A DNA stretch of 13,470 nucleotides from Burkholderiales bacterium. Its GTDB lineage: Bacteria > Pseudomonadota > Gammaproteobacteria > Burkholderiales > SG8-39. Positions 7,379-13,450 of the stretch are shown here, in pieces. The notes beneath the pieces were generated by a model. It was given only the letters and a program-made list of their open reading frames with translations, was not told where the DNA came from and did not search any database. Location: NCBI GenBank assembly GCA_919902965.1, contig CAKKSJ010000062.1, positions 1 to 13,470 of the forward strand. Direction: 5' to 3'. The position numbers and the translations under genes were made by a program. Each line of letters opens with the position of its first letter. The stretch's first letter is position 1.

Positions 7379-7423
7379 TTGCCGCGCGGCAATTGTGCGC
7401 CTTACCCGTTCCGGCTGGGCCGG
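7379..7423 (-). other. Two small palindromes in the rpmF-plsX gap
   Basis: On the minus strand, after the rpmF stop, comes CCGGC-CCA-GCCGG (7411-7423) and then the 14-nt palindrome TTGCCGCGCGGCAA (7379-7392) followed by GTTTGAT. Neither has a strong U-tract, so they could be attenuators, weak partial terminators or mRNA-processing and stability hairpins. Confidence 0.4.
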
Positions 7424-7429
7424 GTGCGC

Positions 7430-7609
7430 TTATTCGCCTTTGGACTTGAGGACCTTCTTGCCGCGATAGTAGCCGCTGGGGCTGATATGGTGGCGCAGAT
7501 GCACTTCGCCCGTGGTCGGTTCCACGGCCAGAGGTGGATTGGTGAGAAAATCGTGAGCGCGATGCATCCCACGTTTCGAGGGTGACTTCTTGTTCTGCTG
7601 GACTGCCAT
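7430..7609 (-). CDS. rpmF: 50S ribosomal protein L32
   Basis: This is a small basic protein of the large ribosomal subunit. It is 59 aa: MAVQQNKKSPSKRGMHRAHD, then FLTNPPLAVEPTTGEVHLRH and HISPSGYYRGKKVLKSKGE. The N-terminal KKSPSKRGMHRAHD is the L32 signature. It is the cysteine-free form, without the zinc-binding cysteines found in some L32 proteins. The ATG at 7609 follows a good AAGGAG (about 7 nt spacing). It sits 19 nt after yceD and ahead of plsX, the same order as in E. coli. Confidence 0.97.
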   Translation of the reverse strand: MAVQQNKKSPSKRGMHRAHDFLTNPPLAVEPTTGEVHLRHHISPSGYYRGKKVLKSKGE

Positions 7610-7628
7610 GTCTATGCTCCTTGCCCGT

Positions 7629-8102
7629 TCAATTTTTTAGCGCGGCGAGCGCCTGAAACGCCGAGGGCTTGGCACCCCCATCCGATTCTGTTGCCGCACG
7701 ACATTGCTCATGTTTGGGTACCATGGGCAAAGCCAATATAAGCTCATCTTCCACCAAAACCGCAATATTCATGTCGCGCGTCGCCACGACTCGTTCTATA
7801 TCATCATCGGCCGCCAGAATGTCGTTTTCGCTGGCTGCGAGCTCCAGTTGCGCTTCAAACCGAAGCGGAAAATCCATATCGCCGAGACAACGCTGGCATT
7901 GCAGGCGCACACTCCCATCCACGGCCAGCCTGAGTTCGGATTTGCCGCGCTCGTTGATCACGCCGGTGAGGACGAAATCGAGGACCGAGCCCGTACAGCC
8001 GGATTGGGCGAGCCGCGGCAGGGATTCGATGCCTAGCCGCCCCTTTAGCACCCCAGCGGCGCGGACAAACGCCAAACCGTCGATGGCCGCCGGTTGCAAC
8101 AT
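7629..8102 (-). CDS. yceD: YceD (DUF177), 23S rRNA accumulation protein
   Basis: YceD-family proteins are linked to normal 23S rRNA accumulation and are almost always encoded just before rpmF, as here. The 157 aa protein has LQCQRCLGDMDFPL (Cys69 and Cys72) and the conserved block LVEDELILALPMVPKH at about 116-131, followed by Cys134; these cysteines may bind metal. The N-terminus, AAIDGLAFVRAAGVLKG, fits the family and supports the ATG at 8102. There is no Shine-Dalgarno sequence, and the promoter at 8111-8139 places the transcript start at or just before the ATG. It is the first gene of the long rpmF-plsX-fab unit. Confidence 0.92.
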   Translation of the reverse strand: MLQPAAIDGLAFVRAAGVLKGRLGIESLPRLAQSGCTGSVLDFVLTGVINERGKSELRLAVDGSVRLQCQRCLGDMDFPLRFEAQLELAASENDILAADDDIERVVATRDMNIAVLVEDELILALPMVPKHEQCRAATESDGGAKPSAFQALAALKN

Positions 8103-8110
8103 AGGCGCGC

Positions 8111-8139
8111 ATGATATTATTTTTGCCCCTCGCTGTCAA
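8111..8139 (-). promoter_or_regulatory. Sigma-70 promoter of the yceD-rpmF-plsX-fab operon
   Basis: On the minus strand there is a perfect -35 TTGACA (8139-8134), a 17-nt spacer and -10 TATCAT (8116-8111, 5 of 6). The predicted start is about 8106-8102, at the yceD ATG itself (8102). It is the best-matching promoter in the window and suggests strong expression of the ribosomal and lipid genes from a leaderless or nearly leaderless mRNA. Confidence 0.75.
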
Positions 8140-8163
8140 AGGAAAAACAAAATTTTCAACACC

Positions 8164-8595
8164 TTGCTGAGGTTTTGCATTTTGTGGACCCTGCTCGGCC
8201 CGGCCAGCGCCCAAGTATATAAATGGGTGGATGAGAAAGGCATAACGCATTACGGCGAGCGCGCCCCGCAGGGCAGGAACGCGCGGGAGGTGGAGCAGCG
8301 CCTGGCCAATCCGGGGCCGGTGCCGGGAAAGGCTGCGCAACCGAGCTGGCAGGACAAGGAGCTGGAATTTCGCGGCCGCCGCGTTGAAGCCGAGCAGGCA
8401 GAGGCTAAACAAAAGCAGCAGGAGGCAACCAAGCGCCTGGCATGCAACCAGGCGCGCGACCGTCTCGCCCAGGCGAAAGCGGCACGGCGCTGGTACCGGC
8501 TCGATGAGAAAGGCGAACGCGTCTATCAGGGCGAGGAGGAGCAAAGAGCATCGATCGCGCAACTGGAACAACTGATCGCGCAACGCTGCCGCTAG
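8164..8595 (+). CDS. DUF4124-domain secreted protein
   Basis: This is an exported protein of unknown function. With the TTG at 8164 it is 143 aa: a short signal peptide (MLRFCILWTLLGPASA) cleaved before QVYKW, then the DUF4124 motif VYKWVDEKGITHYGERAP at about 18-35. A charged helical, probably coiled-coil region follows (about 67-104), then a C-terminal segment ending LEQLIAQRCR, with two cysteines (94 and 142) that could pair in the periplasm. No ATG fits. The alternative is an ATT at 8152, which has AAAGGA 8-9 nt upstream and would give a more typical 20-residue signal peptide. It is divergent from yceD across a short gap and lies 68 nt before maf. Confidence 0.75.
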   Translation: MLRFCILWTLLGPASAQVYKWVDEKGITHYGERAPQGRNAREVEQRLANPGPVPGKAAQPSWQDKELEFRGRRVEAEQAEAKQKQQEATKRLACNQARDRLAQAKAARRWYRLDEKGERVYQGEEEQRASIAQLEQLIAQRCR

Positions 8596-8663
8596 CCTAG
8601 CCTGAGACTGGCACTATCGAACTGCGCAATTTCGCGCGAATCCGTGGTTAAATTCGCTCACTC

Positions 8664-9251
8664 ATGCAATCGACGCCGCAAATCGTTCTCGCCTCGACCT
8701 CGAAATACCGGCGCGAGTTGCTCGCCCGACTGGGGCTGCCGTTCGAAGTCGCTGCTCCGCTTGTGGACGAAACTGCGCTGCCGAACGAGGCACCCGAGGA
8801 CAGCGCAAGGCGCCTGGCCGAGGCCAAGGCGCGCGCGGTCGCGGATCGCTTTCCACAGGCGATTGTGATCGGTTCGGACCAGGTAGCCATACTGGAAGGA
8901 TCGGTGCTCGGCAAACCCGGAAATCACGCCAATGCCCTGCGCCAACTCAAAGCCATGCGCGGCAAGGAAGTGGCGTTTCACACGGCCTTGTGCGTTTGCG
9001 ATGCCGCGAGCGGCCAGGCGCTGACACGGGTCCTGCCTTATTACGTGCGCTTTCGCGATTACAGCGATGCGCAAATCGAGCGCTATCTCCGGCGCGAGCA
9101 ACCCTACGACTGCGCCGGCAGCGCCCGCTGCGAGGGCCTGGGCATCGCGCTCATCGCCGAAATGCGCGGCGCGGATCCCAATGCCCTGATCGGGCTGCCT
9201 CTGATAGCGCTCACTGAAATGCTCGCCGCGCTAGGCGTCAGCATTCTGTAG
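8664..9251 (+). CDS. maf: Maf family nucleotide pyrophosphatase, YceF type
   Basis: Maf/YceF enzymes hydrolyse non-canonical nucleoside triphosphates; the YceF subgroup prefers 7-methyl-GTP. The 195 aa protein has LASTSKYRRELL near the N-terminus (phosphate binding), the catalytic Asp72 in IGSDQVA, GKPGNHANA, and CAGSARCEGLGIAL with Cys156-Glu157. It ends DPNALIGLPLIALTEML. SDQVA and the A-G-S-x-x-C-E-G motif are YceF-like rather than the SDT pattern of dTTP/UTP Maf proteins, so 7-methyl-GTP is the inferred substrate. The ATG at 8664 has no strong ribosome binding site. Its place beside yceD matches the E. coli yceF position. Confidence 0.93.
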   Translation: MQSTPQIVLASTSKYRRELLARLGLPFEVAAPLVDETALPNEAPEDSARRLAEAKARAVADRFPQAIVIGSDQVAILEGSVLGKPGNHANALRQLKAMRGKEVAFHTALCVCDAASGQALTRVLPYYVRFRDYSDAQIERYLRREQPYDCAGSARCEGLGIALIAEMRGADPNALIGLPLIALTEMLAALGVSIL

Positions 9252-9265
9252 ATTTCGACTTGAGC

Positions 9266-9976
9266 ATGGACGCCGGAACGCTGTTCCTCATCCCGACCAC
9301 GCTGGGCGAGAGCGCGCTGACGGCGGTCATTCCGCAGGAGGTGCAGGAACGCGTGCGCAGGCTCGACTATTTCGTCGCCGAAAACCCCAAGAGCGCACGC
9401 GCCTATCTGAAGCAGATCGGCATGATGAAACCGCTGCAGGATCTGCACATCGCCACCCTGAATGTGCACACCCCGGAAGCGGCTATCGCCGGGCTGGCGG
9501 CGCCGCTGCTGGCCGGACTGAGCCTTGGCGTGATGTCAGAGGCGGGCTGCCCCGGCGTTGCCGACCCTGGCGCGAAACTGGTGTTGTATGCGCAGCAGCA
9601 TGCCATCCGGGTCGTGCCGCTGGTTGGTCCCTCCTCCATCCTGCTGGCGCTCATGGCCTCGGGCCTTAACGGGCAGAGTTTCGTATTTCACGGCTATCTG
9701 CCCGTGGCGGCGGGAGAACGGGAAAAAGCCCTGCGCGAGCTGGAGAAACAGTCGCGGCGGCTGCAGCAGACGCAGATCTTCATCGAGACGCCGTACCGCA
9801 ACCAGAAGCTGCTGCAAAGCATCCTCGACGCCTGCGCGAACGCTACACTGCTTTGCGTAGCCGCCGAAATCACCCTGTCGGGGGAGGATATCCGCACCAT
9901 GACGGTGGCGGACTGGAAAAAAAAACCGCCGCAACTCGAGCGACGGCCGGCTTTGTTCCTGCTGCTGGCGGTTTAG
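9266..9976 (+). CDS. RsmI-like tetrapyrrole-methylase-fold SAM methyltransferase
   Basis: This 236 aa protein has the fold of RsmI (16S rRNA 2'-O-methyltransferase) and precorrin methylases: LGVMSEAGCPGVADPG at 87-102, VPLVGPSS at 117-124, FVFHGYLP at 139-146 and FIETPYRN at 172-179, matching RsmI landmarks. Its N-terminus (GTLFLIPTTLGE) lacks the ATPIGNLGD motif of true RsmI, so it belongs to the divergent paralogous branch and the substrate is unknown. It follows maf by 14 nt, probably cotranscribed. The chosen start is the ATG at 9266; a TTG two codons upstream is possible. A run of nine A at 9917-9925 encodes Lys-Lys-Lys near the C-terminus. Confidence 0.85.
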   Translation: MDAGTLFLIPTTLGESALTAVIPQEVQERVRRLDYFVAENPKSARAYLKQIGMMKPLQDLHIATLNVHTPEAAIAGLAAPLLAGLSLGVMSEAGCPGVADPGAKLVLYAQQHAIRVVPLVGPSSILLALMASGLNGQSFVFHGYLPVAAGEREKALRELEKQSRRLQQTQIFIETPYRNQKLLQSILDACANATLLCVAAEITLSGEDIRTMTVADWKKKPPQLERRPALFLLLAV

Positions 9977-9986
9977 AGGTCATTAA

Positions 9987-10011
9987 AGGCGAGACCGCCT
10001 AGGGTGGGTTT
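9987..10011 (+). terminator. Weak terminator-like hairpin after the RsmI-like gene
   Basis: AGGCG-AGAC-CGCCT (9987-10000) starts 11 nt after the stop. The T-run comes only after AGGGTGGG (10009-10012 TTTT), so it is a poor intrinsic terminator on the plus strand. Read on the minus strand, the same stem is followed directly by TTAAT and may help end sppA transcripts. Confidence 0.35.
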
Positions 10012-10018
10012 TATACAA

Positions 10019-10069
10019 GATCGCCGATTGCGCGCGGATGTGCTTTTCATCCGTGCGCAATCGGCGATC
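10019..10069. repeat. Large palindrome 1 (22-bp stem, 7-nt loop)
   Basis: The arms 10019-10040 and 10048-10069 are complementary at 21 of 22 positions. The exception is a G opposite T, which would be a G-U pair in plus-strand RNA. The loop is TGCTTTT. It lies between the convergent genes RsmI-like and sppA, and the inner stem carries GCGCGGATG, a core shared with the next two palindromes. It is likely a bidirectional transcript end or mRNA-protecting stem, without a U-tract. Confidence 0.8.
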
Positions 10070-10070
10070 C

Positions 10071-10094
10071 GCGCGGACGGGACGCCGTCCGCGC
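10071..10094. repeat. Palindrome 2 (10-bp stem, GACG loop)
   Basis: GCGCGGACGG-GACG-CCGTCCGCGC is perfectly complementary and starts 1 nt after palindrome 1. Compared with palindrome 3 it differs at two stem pairs, both changed on both arms. Confidence 0.85.
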
Positions 10095-10096
10095 AA

Positions 10097-10120
10097 GTGC
10101 GGACGATCTCTCGTCCGCAC
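10097..10120. repeat. Palindrome 3 (10-bp stem, TCTC loop)
   Basis: GTGCGGACGA-TCTC-TCGTCCGCAC is perfectly complementary. It begins 2 nt after palindrome 2 and 11 nt beyond the sppA stop on the minus strand. It has the same length, loop size and core (GCGGACG) as palindrome 2. Confidence 0.85.
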
Positions 10121-10131
10121 AGCGGCGCAAT

Positions 10132-11079
10132 TTAGCGCAGGCGTATGCTTTCGCGCAGCGTGAAATCCGCGAAACTTTTCGCGGCGGCAGCGCCGACGCG
10201 CTTGGCGATGCGCTCCAGCGGATTGGCCTTACGCGTGTAGTCGACGATCAAATCGGCCTTGATTACGTCGCGTGCCACCGATTCGATGCTGCCGTAGCCA
10301 TCGGCCAGACCCAGCTCCACCGCTTTCTGCCCTGTCCAAACCAGGCCGCTGAACAAATCCGGGTCGTCCTTCAGCCGCTTGCCGCGGCCTTGTTTCACCA
10401 CGTCGATAAACTGCTGGTGAATGTCGTTCAGCATGGCTAGCGCATAATCTTTCTGCTTCGCGTCCACCGGGGAAAACGGATCCATGAAGCCTTTATTCCC
10501 GCCTGCCGTAAGCAGGCGCCGCTCTACGCCCAGCATTTCCATGCTGCCGGCGAAACCGAAACCATCCATAAGCACGCCGATGGAACCGACCAGGCTCGCC
10601 TTGTTGACGTAGATCTTGTCGGCCGAGGCGGCCACGAAATAGCCGCCCGAGGCGCAGATGTCCTCGACCACCACATACAGCGGCGTATTCGGATAGACGC
10701 CGCGCAGCCGCCGCACCTCGTCGTTGATAATGCCCGACTGCACCGGACTGCCGCCGGGCGAGTTGATGCGCAGGATCACGCCCTGCGTGTTCTTGTCCTT
10801 GAACGCGCTTTGCAGCGCATCGTTGATATTTTCGGCGCTGGCGTCGCCTTTGGCATCGATCACCCCCTCCAGTTCCACCAGGGCGGTGTGCTTGCCGTCG
10901 GACATGAGCTCGCTTTCGCCGCTCCACTGAATCACCATCAGCAGGATGAAAGTAAGGTAAGCAAACGTCAAAAGCTTGAAGAAAATGCCCCATCTGCGCG
11001 CCCTGGTCTGCTCCTTCAGGGCGGCAAATGCCAGCTTCTCCAGCGCCTTGCGCTCCCAGCTATTACCGTCTTCTGCCAT
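10132..11079 (-). CDS. sppA: Signal peptide peptidase A (S49 family, short form)
   Basis: This membrane-anchored serine protease degrades cleaved signal peptides and other small membrane peptides. The 315 aa protein has one N-terminal transmembrane anchor at about residues 32-52 (FFKLLTFAYLTFILLMVIQW) and a periplasmic S49 domain. It contains LRINSPGGS (oxyanion region), the nucleophile Ser144 in ICASGGYFVAA, and the general base Lys196 in TAGGNKGFMDPFSP; the 52-residue spacing matches the Ser-Lys dyad of short SppA. It is the single-domain type, about half the length of E. coli SppA. The ATG at 11079 has AAGGA upstream and is 4 nt after the Rieske gene stop. It ends the rluC operon. Confidence 0.95.
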   Translation of the reverse strand: MAEDGNSWERKALEKLAFAALKEQTRARRWGIFFKLLTFAYLTFILLMVIQWSGESELMSDGKHTALVELEGVIDAKGDASAENINDALQSAFKDKNTQGVILRINSPGGSPVQSGIINDEVRRLRGVYPNTPLYVVVEDICASGGYFVAASADKIYVNKASLVGSIGVLMDGFGFAGSMEMLGVERRLLTAGGNKGFMDPFSPVDAKQKDYALAMLNDIHQQFIDVVKQGRGKRLKDDPDLFSGLVWTGQKAVELGLADGYGSIESVARDVIKADLIVDYTRKANPLERIAKRVGAAAAKSFADFTLRESIRLR

Positions 11080-11083
11080 TGCA

Positions 11084-11494
11084 TCAATCCTTCATCAGAT
11101 AAACTTTGCCGTCGGCTTCGTAGACATCCAGTCGACTCAGCGCGGCGCCGCGGCACGGTCCTCCGCGGCAGGCGCCGCTTTCCGGCGCATATAGTGCGCC
11201 GTGTGTCGAGCATATCAAATACTCGCCCTCGGCATCGAAGAACTTCCCAGGTTTCCAGTCAAGTTCCATTGCGATGTGGGCGCAGCGGTTGAGGTAGGCG
11301 TAGACCTTGCCGCCGTGGCGAACGATGAATGCAGGCACGGTCTCCCCTTTGCGTTCGATATCGAAGCGGATGCCGTCGCCGCCGTCGGCGAGATCGCCGC
11401 TGGCGCAAATCGCGCGCGCGTCATTCCCCACCCCGGGCGGGCCGGGATCGCAATGGCGGTCGCGGACGGTGTTCAGGCGTACTTTTCCAGCCAT
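11084..11494 (-). CDS. Rieske [2Fe-2S] ferredoxin-like protein
   Basis: This is a small soluble Rieske protein of unknown partner. The cluster ligands are visible: Cys71-x-His73 in NRCAHIAMELDW and Cys95-x-x-His98 in ICSTHGALYAP, with the expected spacing and an ESGACRGGPCRGAAL loop afterwards. It has 136 aa, no signal peptide and no catalytic domain, so it looks like a standalone electron carrier or a regulatory ferredoxin. The ATG at 11494 (AGGA upstream) overlaps the end of the phosphatase gene by 22 nt; a later GTG at 11431 is possible, because conserved sequence begins only around residue 28. It is tightly linked to the HAD phosphatase and sppA. Confidence 0.9.
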   Translation of the reverse strand: MAGKVRLNTVRDRHCDPGPPGVGNDARAICASGDLADGGDGIRFDIERKGETVPAFIVRHGGKVYAYLNRCAHIAMELDWKPGKFFDAEGEYLICSTHGALYAPESGACRGGPCRGAALSRLDVYEADGKVYLMKD

Positions 11495-12129
11495 GGTCCC
11501 AGTTCCTGCGGCGTTTCGATGCAGGCGAGCGGATTGAACCCGGTGAGACTGTCCCTGGGATGCGCCCCGTAGCTCACCGCCAATGCCGGCACCTTCGCAC
11601 TGACCGCCATCTGCAGATCGTGCCCCGTATCGCCTATCATCAATGTCGCCTCCGGTTCGACCAGCAGTTCCTGCATCAATTCCTGCAGCATGGCCGGATG
11701 CGGCTTGGAGTGGGTTTCGTCGGCGCAGCGGGAGGAATCAAACAAGGATTTCAGCTGTGTCGCTTCGAGCACGCGATCCAGGCCGACGCGGCTTTTGCCC
11801 GTCGCCACCGCCAACAGGTGGCCCCTGCGCTTAAGCCCGGCAAGCATCTCGCGCATGCCTGGAAACAGCTCGATACCGGGATCGCGGGCCAGATAGTGGT
11901 GGCGATAGCGTTCCGCCAGCTTGCCGTAATCGGCCGGCGGCAACTCGGGTACGGCATAGGAAAGCGCATCCTTCAGTCCCAGGCCTATCACATGGGCGGC
12001 GCGCTCGCGCTCCGGTACCCGCAGACCCAGGTCCCGGCAACTCTCCTGGATACTCGCGACGATCGCTCCGGCGGAATCCATCAACGTCCCGTCCCAGTCG
12101 AACACCAGCAATTCAAATCGTTTTTGCAT
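11473..12129 (-). CDS. HAD-superfamily phosphatase (phosphoglycolate phosphatase-like)
   Basis: This cytoplasmic hydrolase of the HAD subfamily IA has 218 aa. The nucleophile and acid are Asp11 and Asp13 in VFDWDGTLMDS, motif II is Thr110 in AVATGKS, motif III is Lys142 in HSKPHP, and motif IV is Asp167/Asp171 in IGDTGHDLQMA. An alpha-helical cap lies between residues 16 and 85. Substrate cannot be fixed; phosphoglycolate-type or other small phosphates are likely. The ATG at 12129 follows GAAGGG (6-7 nt). It lies 33 nt after rluC, as is common in betaproteobacteria, where this gene is often named gph-like. Confidence 0.92.
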   Translation of the reverse strand: MQKRFELLVFDWDGTLMDSAGAIVASIQESCRDLGLRVPERERAAHVIGLGLKDALSYAVPELPPADYGKLAERYRHHYLARDPGIELFPGMREMLAGLKRRGHLLAVATGKSRVGLDRVLEATQLKSLFDSSRCADETHSKPHPAMLQELMQELLVEPEATLMIGDTGHDLQMAVSAKVPALAVSYGAHPRDSLTGFNPLACIETPQELGPWLEKYA

Positions 12130-12162
12130 CCAGGCCCTTCATGTGCTTTCAATCTGTGCGTA

Positions 12163-13092
12163 CTATTTGAGGGCGGCCATGAATTTTTCCAGTTCCCGCG
12201 GCAGAGGTGCCTCCAGTTCCAGGGGGTCGCCGCTGGCAGGATGCACGAACGCGAGCTTCCATGCATGCAGGAACATGCGCTTCATGCCTTGCTTGGCCAG
12301 GCGCTTGTTCAGTTCAAAATCGCCGTACTTGTCATCACCGACTATAGGGAAACCCAGGTGCGCCAGGTGCACGCGTATCTGATGGGTGCGCCCGGTTTTC
12401 AGCTGCGCCTGCAACAGGCTATACGCACCGCAGGCGCGTTCCAGGTCAAATATCGTGTGCGACTCGCGCCCTTCTTCATCCACGTTTACGCGGCGTTCTC
12501 CCGCGCCGGTGACGTAGCGCTGCAGTTTGAGTTTTACGTGCCGTTTGCCTTTGGGCCACTGGCCTTGCACCAGCACCAGATAGCGCTTGTCCATCTGCCC
12601 GTCACGGATCAAGGCATGCATTCCCGTGAGCACCGAGCGCTTCTTCGCCAGCAGCAACAATCCCGAGGTATCGCGGTCGAGCCGGTGCACCAGTTCGAGA
12701 AATTTCGCCTGAGGGCGTGCAGCACGCAACTGCTCGATTACGCCATGGCTGATGCCGCTGCCCCCATGCACCGCCAGTCCGGCGGGTTTGTTGGCCGCGA
12801 TCAGGCCTTCATCTTCGTACAGCAGCGGCAGGTCGATTTTCGGCGCTTTTGGCGCAGCCGTCTTGGTTCCCAGCCGCAAAGGCGGTATGCGCATCCGGTC
12901 GCCCGCGCACAGGCGGTAAGTCGCGTCCACGCGGCCGCTGTTGACGCGCACTTCCCCACTTCTAAGGATGCGATAAATATGGCTTTTGGGCACGCCCTTG
13001 CAGACGCGCAGCAGGTAATTGTCGATGCGCTGGCCGGCGGATTCGCTGTCGATTTCCACCTGCTTCACGGAAACTTTACTTAAATCCTTCAT
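12163..13092 (-). CDS. rluC: RluC, 23S rRNA pseudouridine synthase (955/2504/2580)
   Basis: RluC converts three uridines of 23S rRNA to pseudouridine. The 309 aa protein has an N-terminal S4 RNA-binding domain at about residues 20-75 (QRIDNYLLR, IYRILRSGEVRVN). An RluA-type catalytic domain follows, with the signature HRLDRDTSGLLLLAK and catalytic Asp139; KTGRTHQIRVHLAHLGFPI and GDDKYG come next. Position next to rne argues for RluC over RluD, as in E. coli. The ATG at 13092 has only a weak upstream AAGC. It is the first gene of the operon with the HAD, Rieske and sppA genes. Confidence 0.95.
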   Translation of the reverse strand: MKDLSKVSVKQVEIDSESAGQRIDNYLLRVCKGVPKSHIYRILRSGEVRVNSGRVDATYRLCAGDRMRIPPLRLGTKTAAPKAPKIDLPLLYEDEGLIAANKPAGLAVHGGSGISHGVIEQLRAARPQAKFLELVHRLDRDTSGLLLLAKKRSVLTGMHALIRDGQMDKRYLVLVQGQWPKGKRHVKLKLQRYVTGAGERRVNVDEEGRESHTIFDLERACGAYSLLQAQLKTGRTHQIRVHLAHLGFPIVGDDKYGDFELNKRLAKQGMKRMFLHAWKLAFVHPASGDPLELEAPLPRELEKFMAALK

Positions 13093-13104
13093 TTTGCTTA
13101 TAAT
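13075..13104 (+). promoter_or_regulatory. Candidate sigma-70 promoter of rne
   Basis: TTTACT (13075-13080, 4 of 6 to -35), an 18-nt spacer and a perfect TATAAT (13099-13104) point rightward. The predicted start is about 13111, giving a leader of roughly 340 nt to the rne ATG. The TTATAA core is symmetric and could also serve rluC. Confidence 0.6.
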
Positions 13105-13110
13105 GTTTCC

Positions 13111-13450
13111 ACTGGCTCAGTCGCGGGACAAGGTTTGGTGCGCCGAAATGGCGCCACAAAACCTGGACACGTCCCCGGTTTTGCGGCCCCGGAAGGGCCG
13201 TAACCCTGGGCAATGCGGTTAATATCGCTCACCGGAAGTAGCGAGAGTGTAATTGATTTGGCGCGCTGCAAGCAGCGGCAGATTACGACCTCCGGTACGA
13301 GTACCGGAAACAAGTTCGACAGACCCAACCGATTTCCCTTCCACTCCTCTTATCCAAGACTGGAATGCATCGCTAAGCCCCTGAACATTTAGGCCCAGGT
13401 TTGTCCTGCCCGAGATTTGTCCTGCCCATGCGCGCGCGGGAGCAACATTC
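13111..13450 (+). other. Long 5' leader of rne with several hairpins
   Basis: No gene of its own is supported here. Stems on the plus strand are 13132-13144 with 13150-13163 (imperfect, GAAAT loop), CGGCCC/GGGCCG (13184-13200, flanked by GGTT/AACC), CGCTG-CAAG-CAGCG (13264-13277) and TCCGGTAC/GTACCGGA (13291-13308). Length and structure resemble the E. coli rne leader, where RNase E acts on its own 5' region to control its level. Function here is inferred. Confidence 0.55.
13400..13427 (+). repeat. 12-bp direct repeat just upstream of the rne ribosome binding site
   Basis: TTTGTCCTGCCC occurs at 13400-13411 and 13416-13427, separated by GAGA. The second copy ends 10 nt before the GGGAG ribosome binding site. 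Confidence 0.85.

Noticed and set aside
10019..10120. CRISPR array or classic rho-independent terminator
   Set aside because: The palindromes are adjacent without spacers of constant length, are not identical, and lack U-tracts, so neither label fits.
11329..13083. Plus-strand open frame of 584 codons
   Set aside because: It is antisense across the Rieske, HAD and rluC genes, which are well supported. There is no ribosome binding site or family motif.
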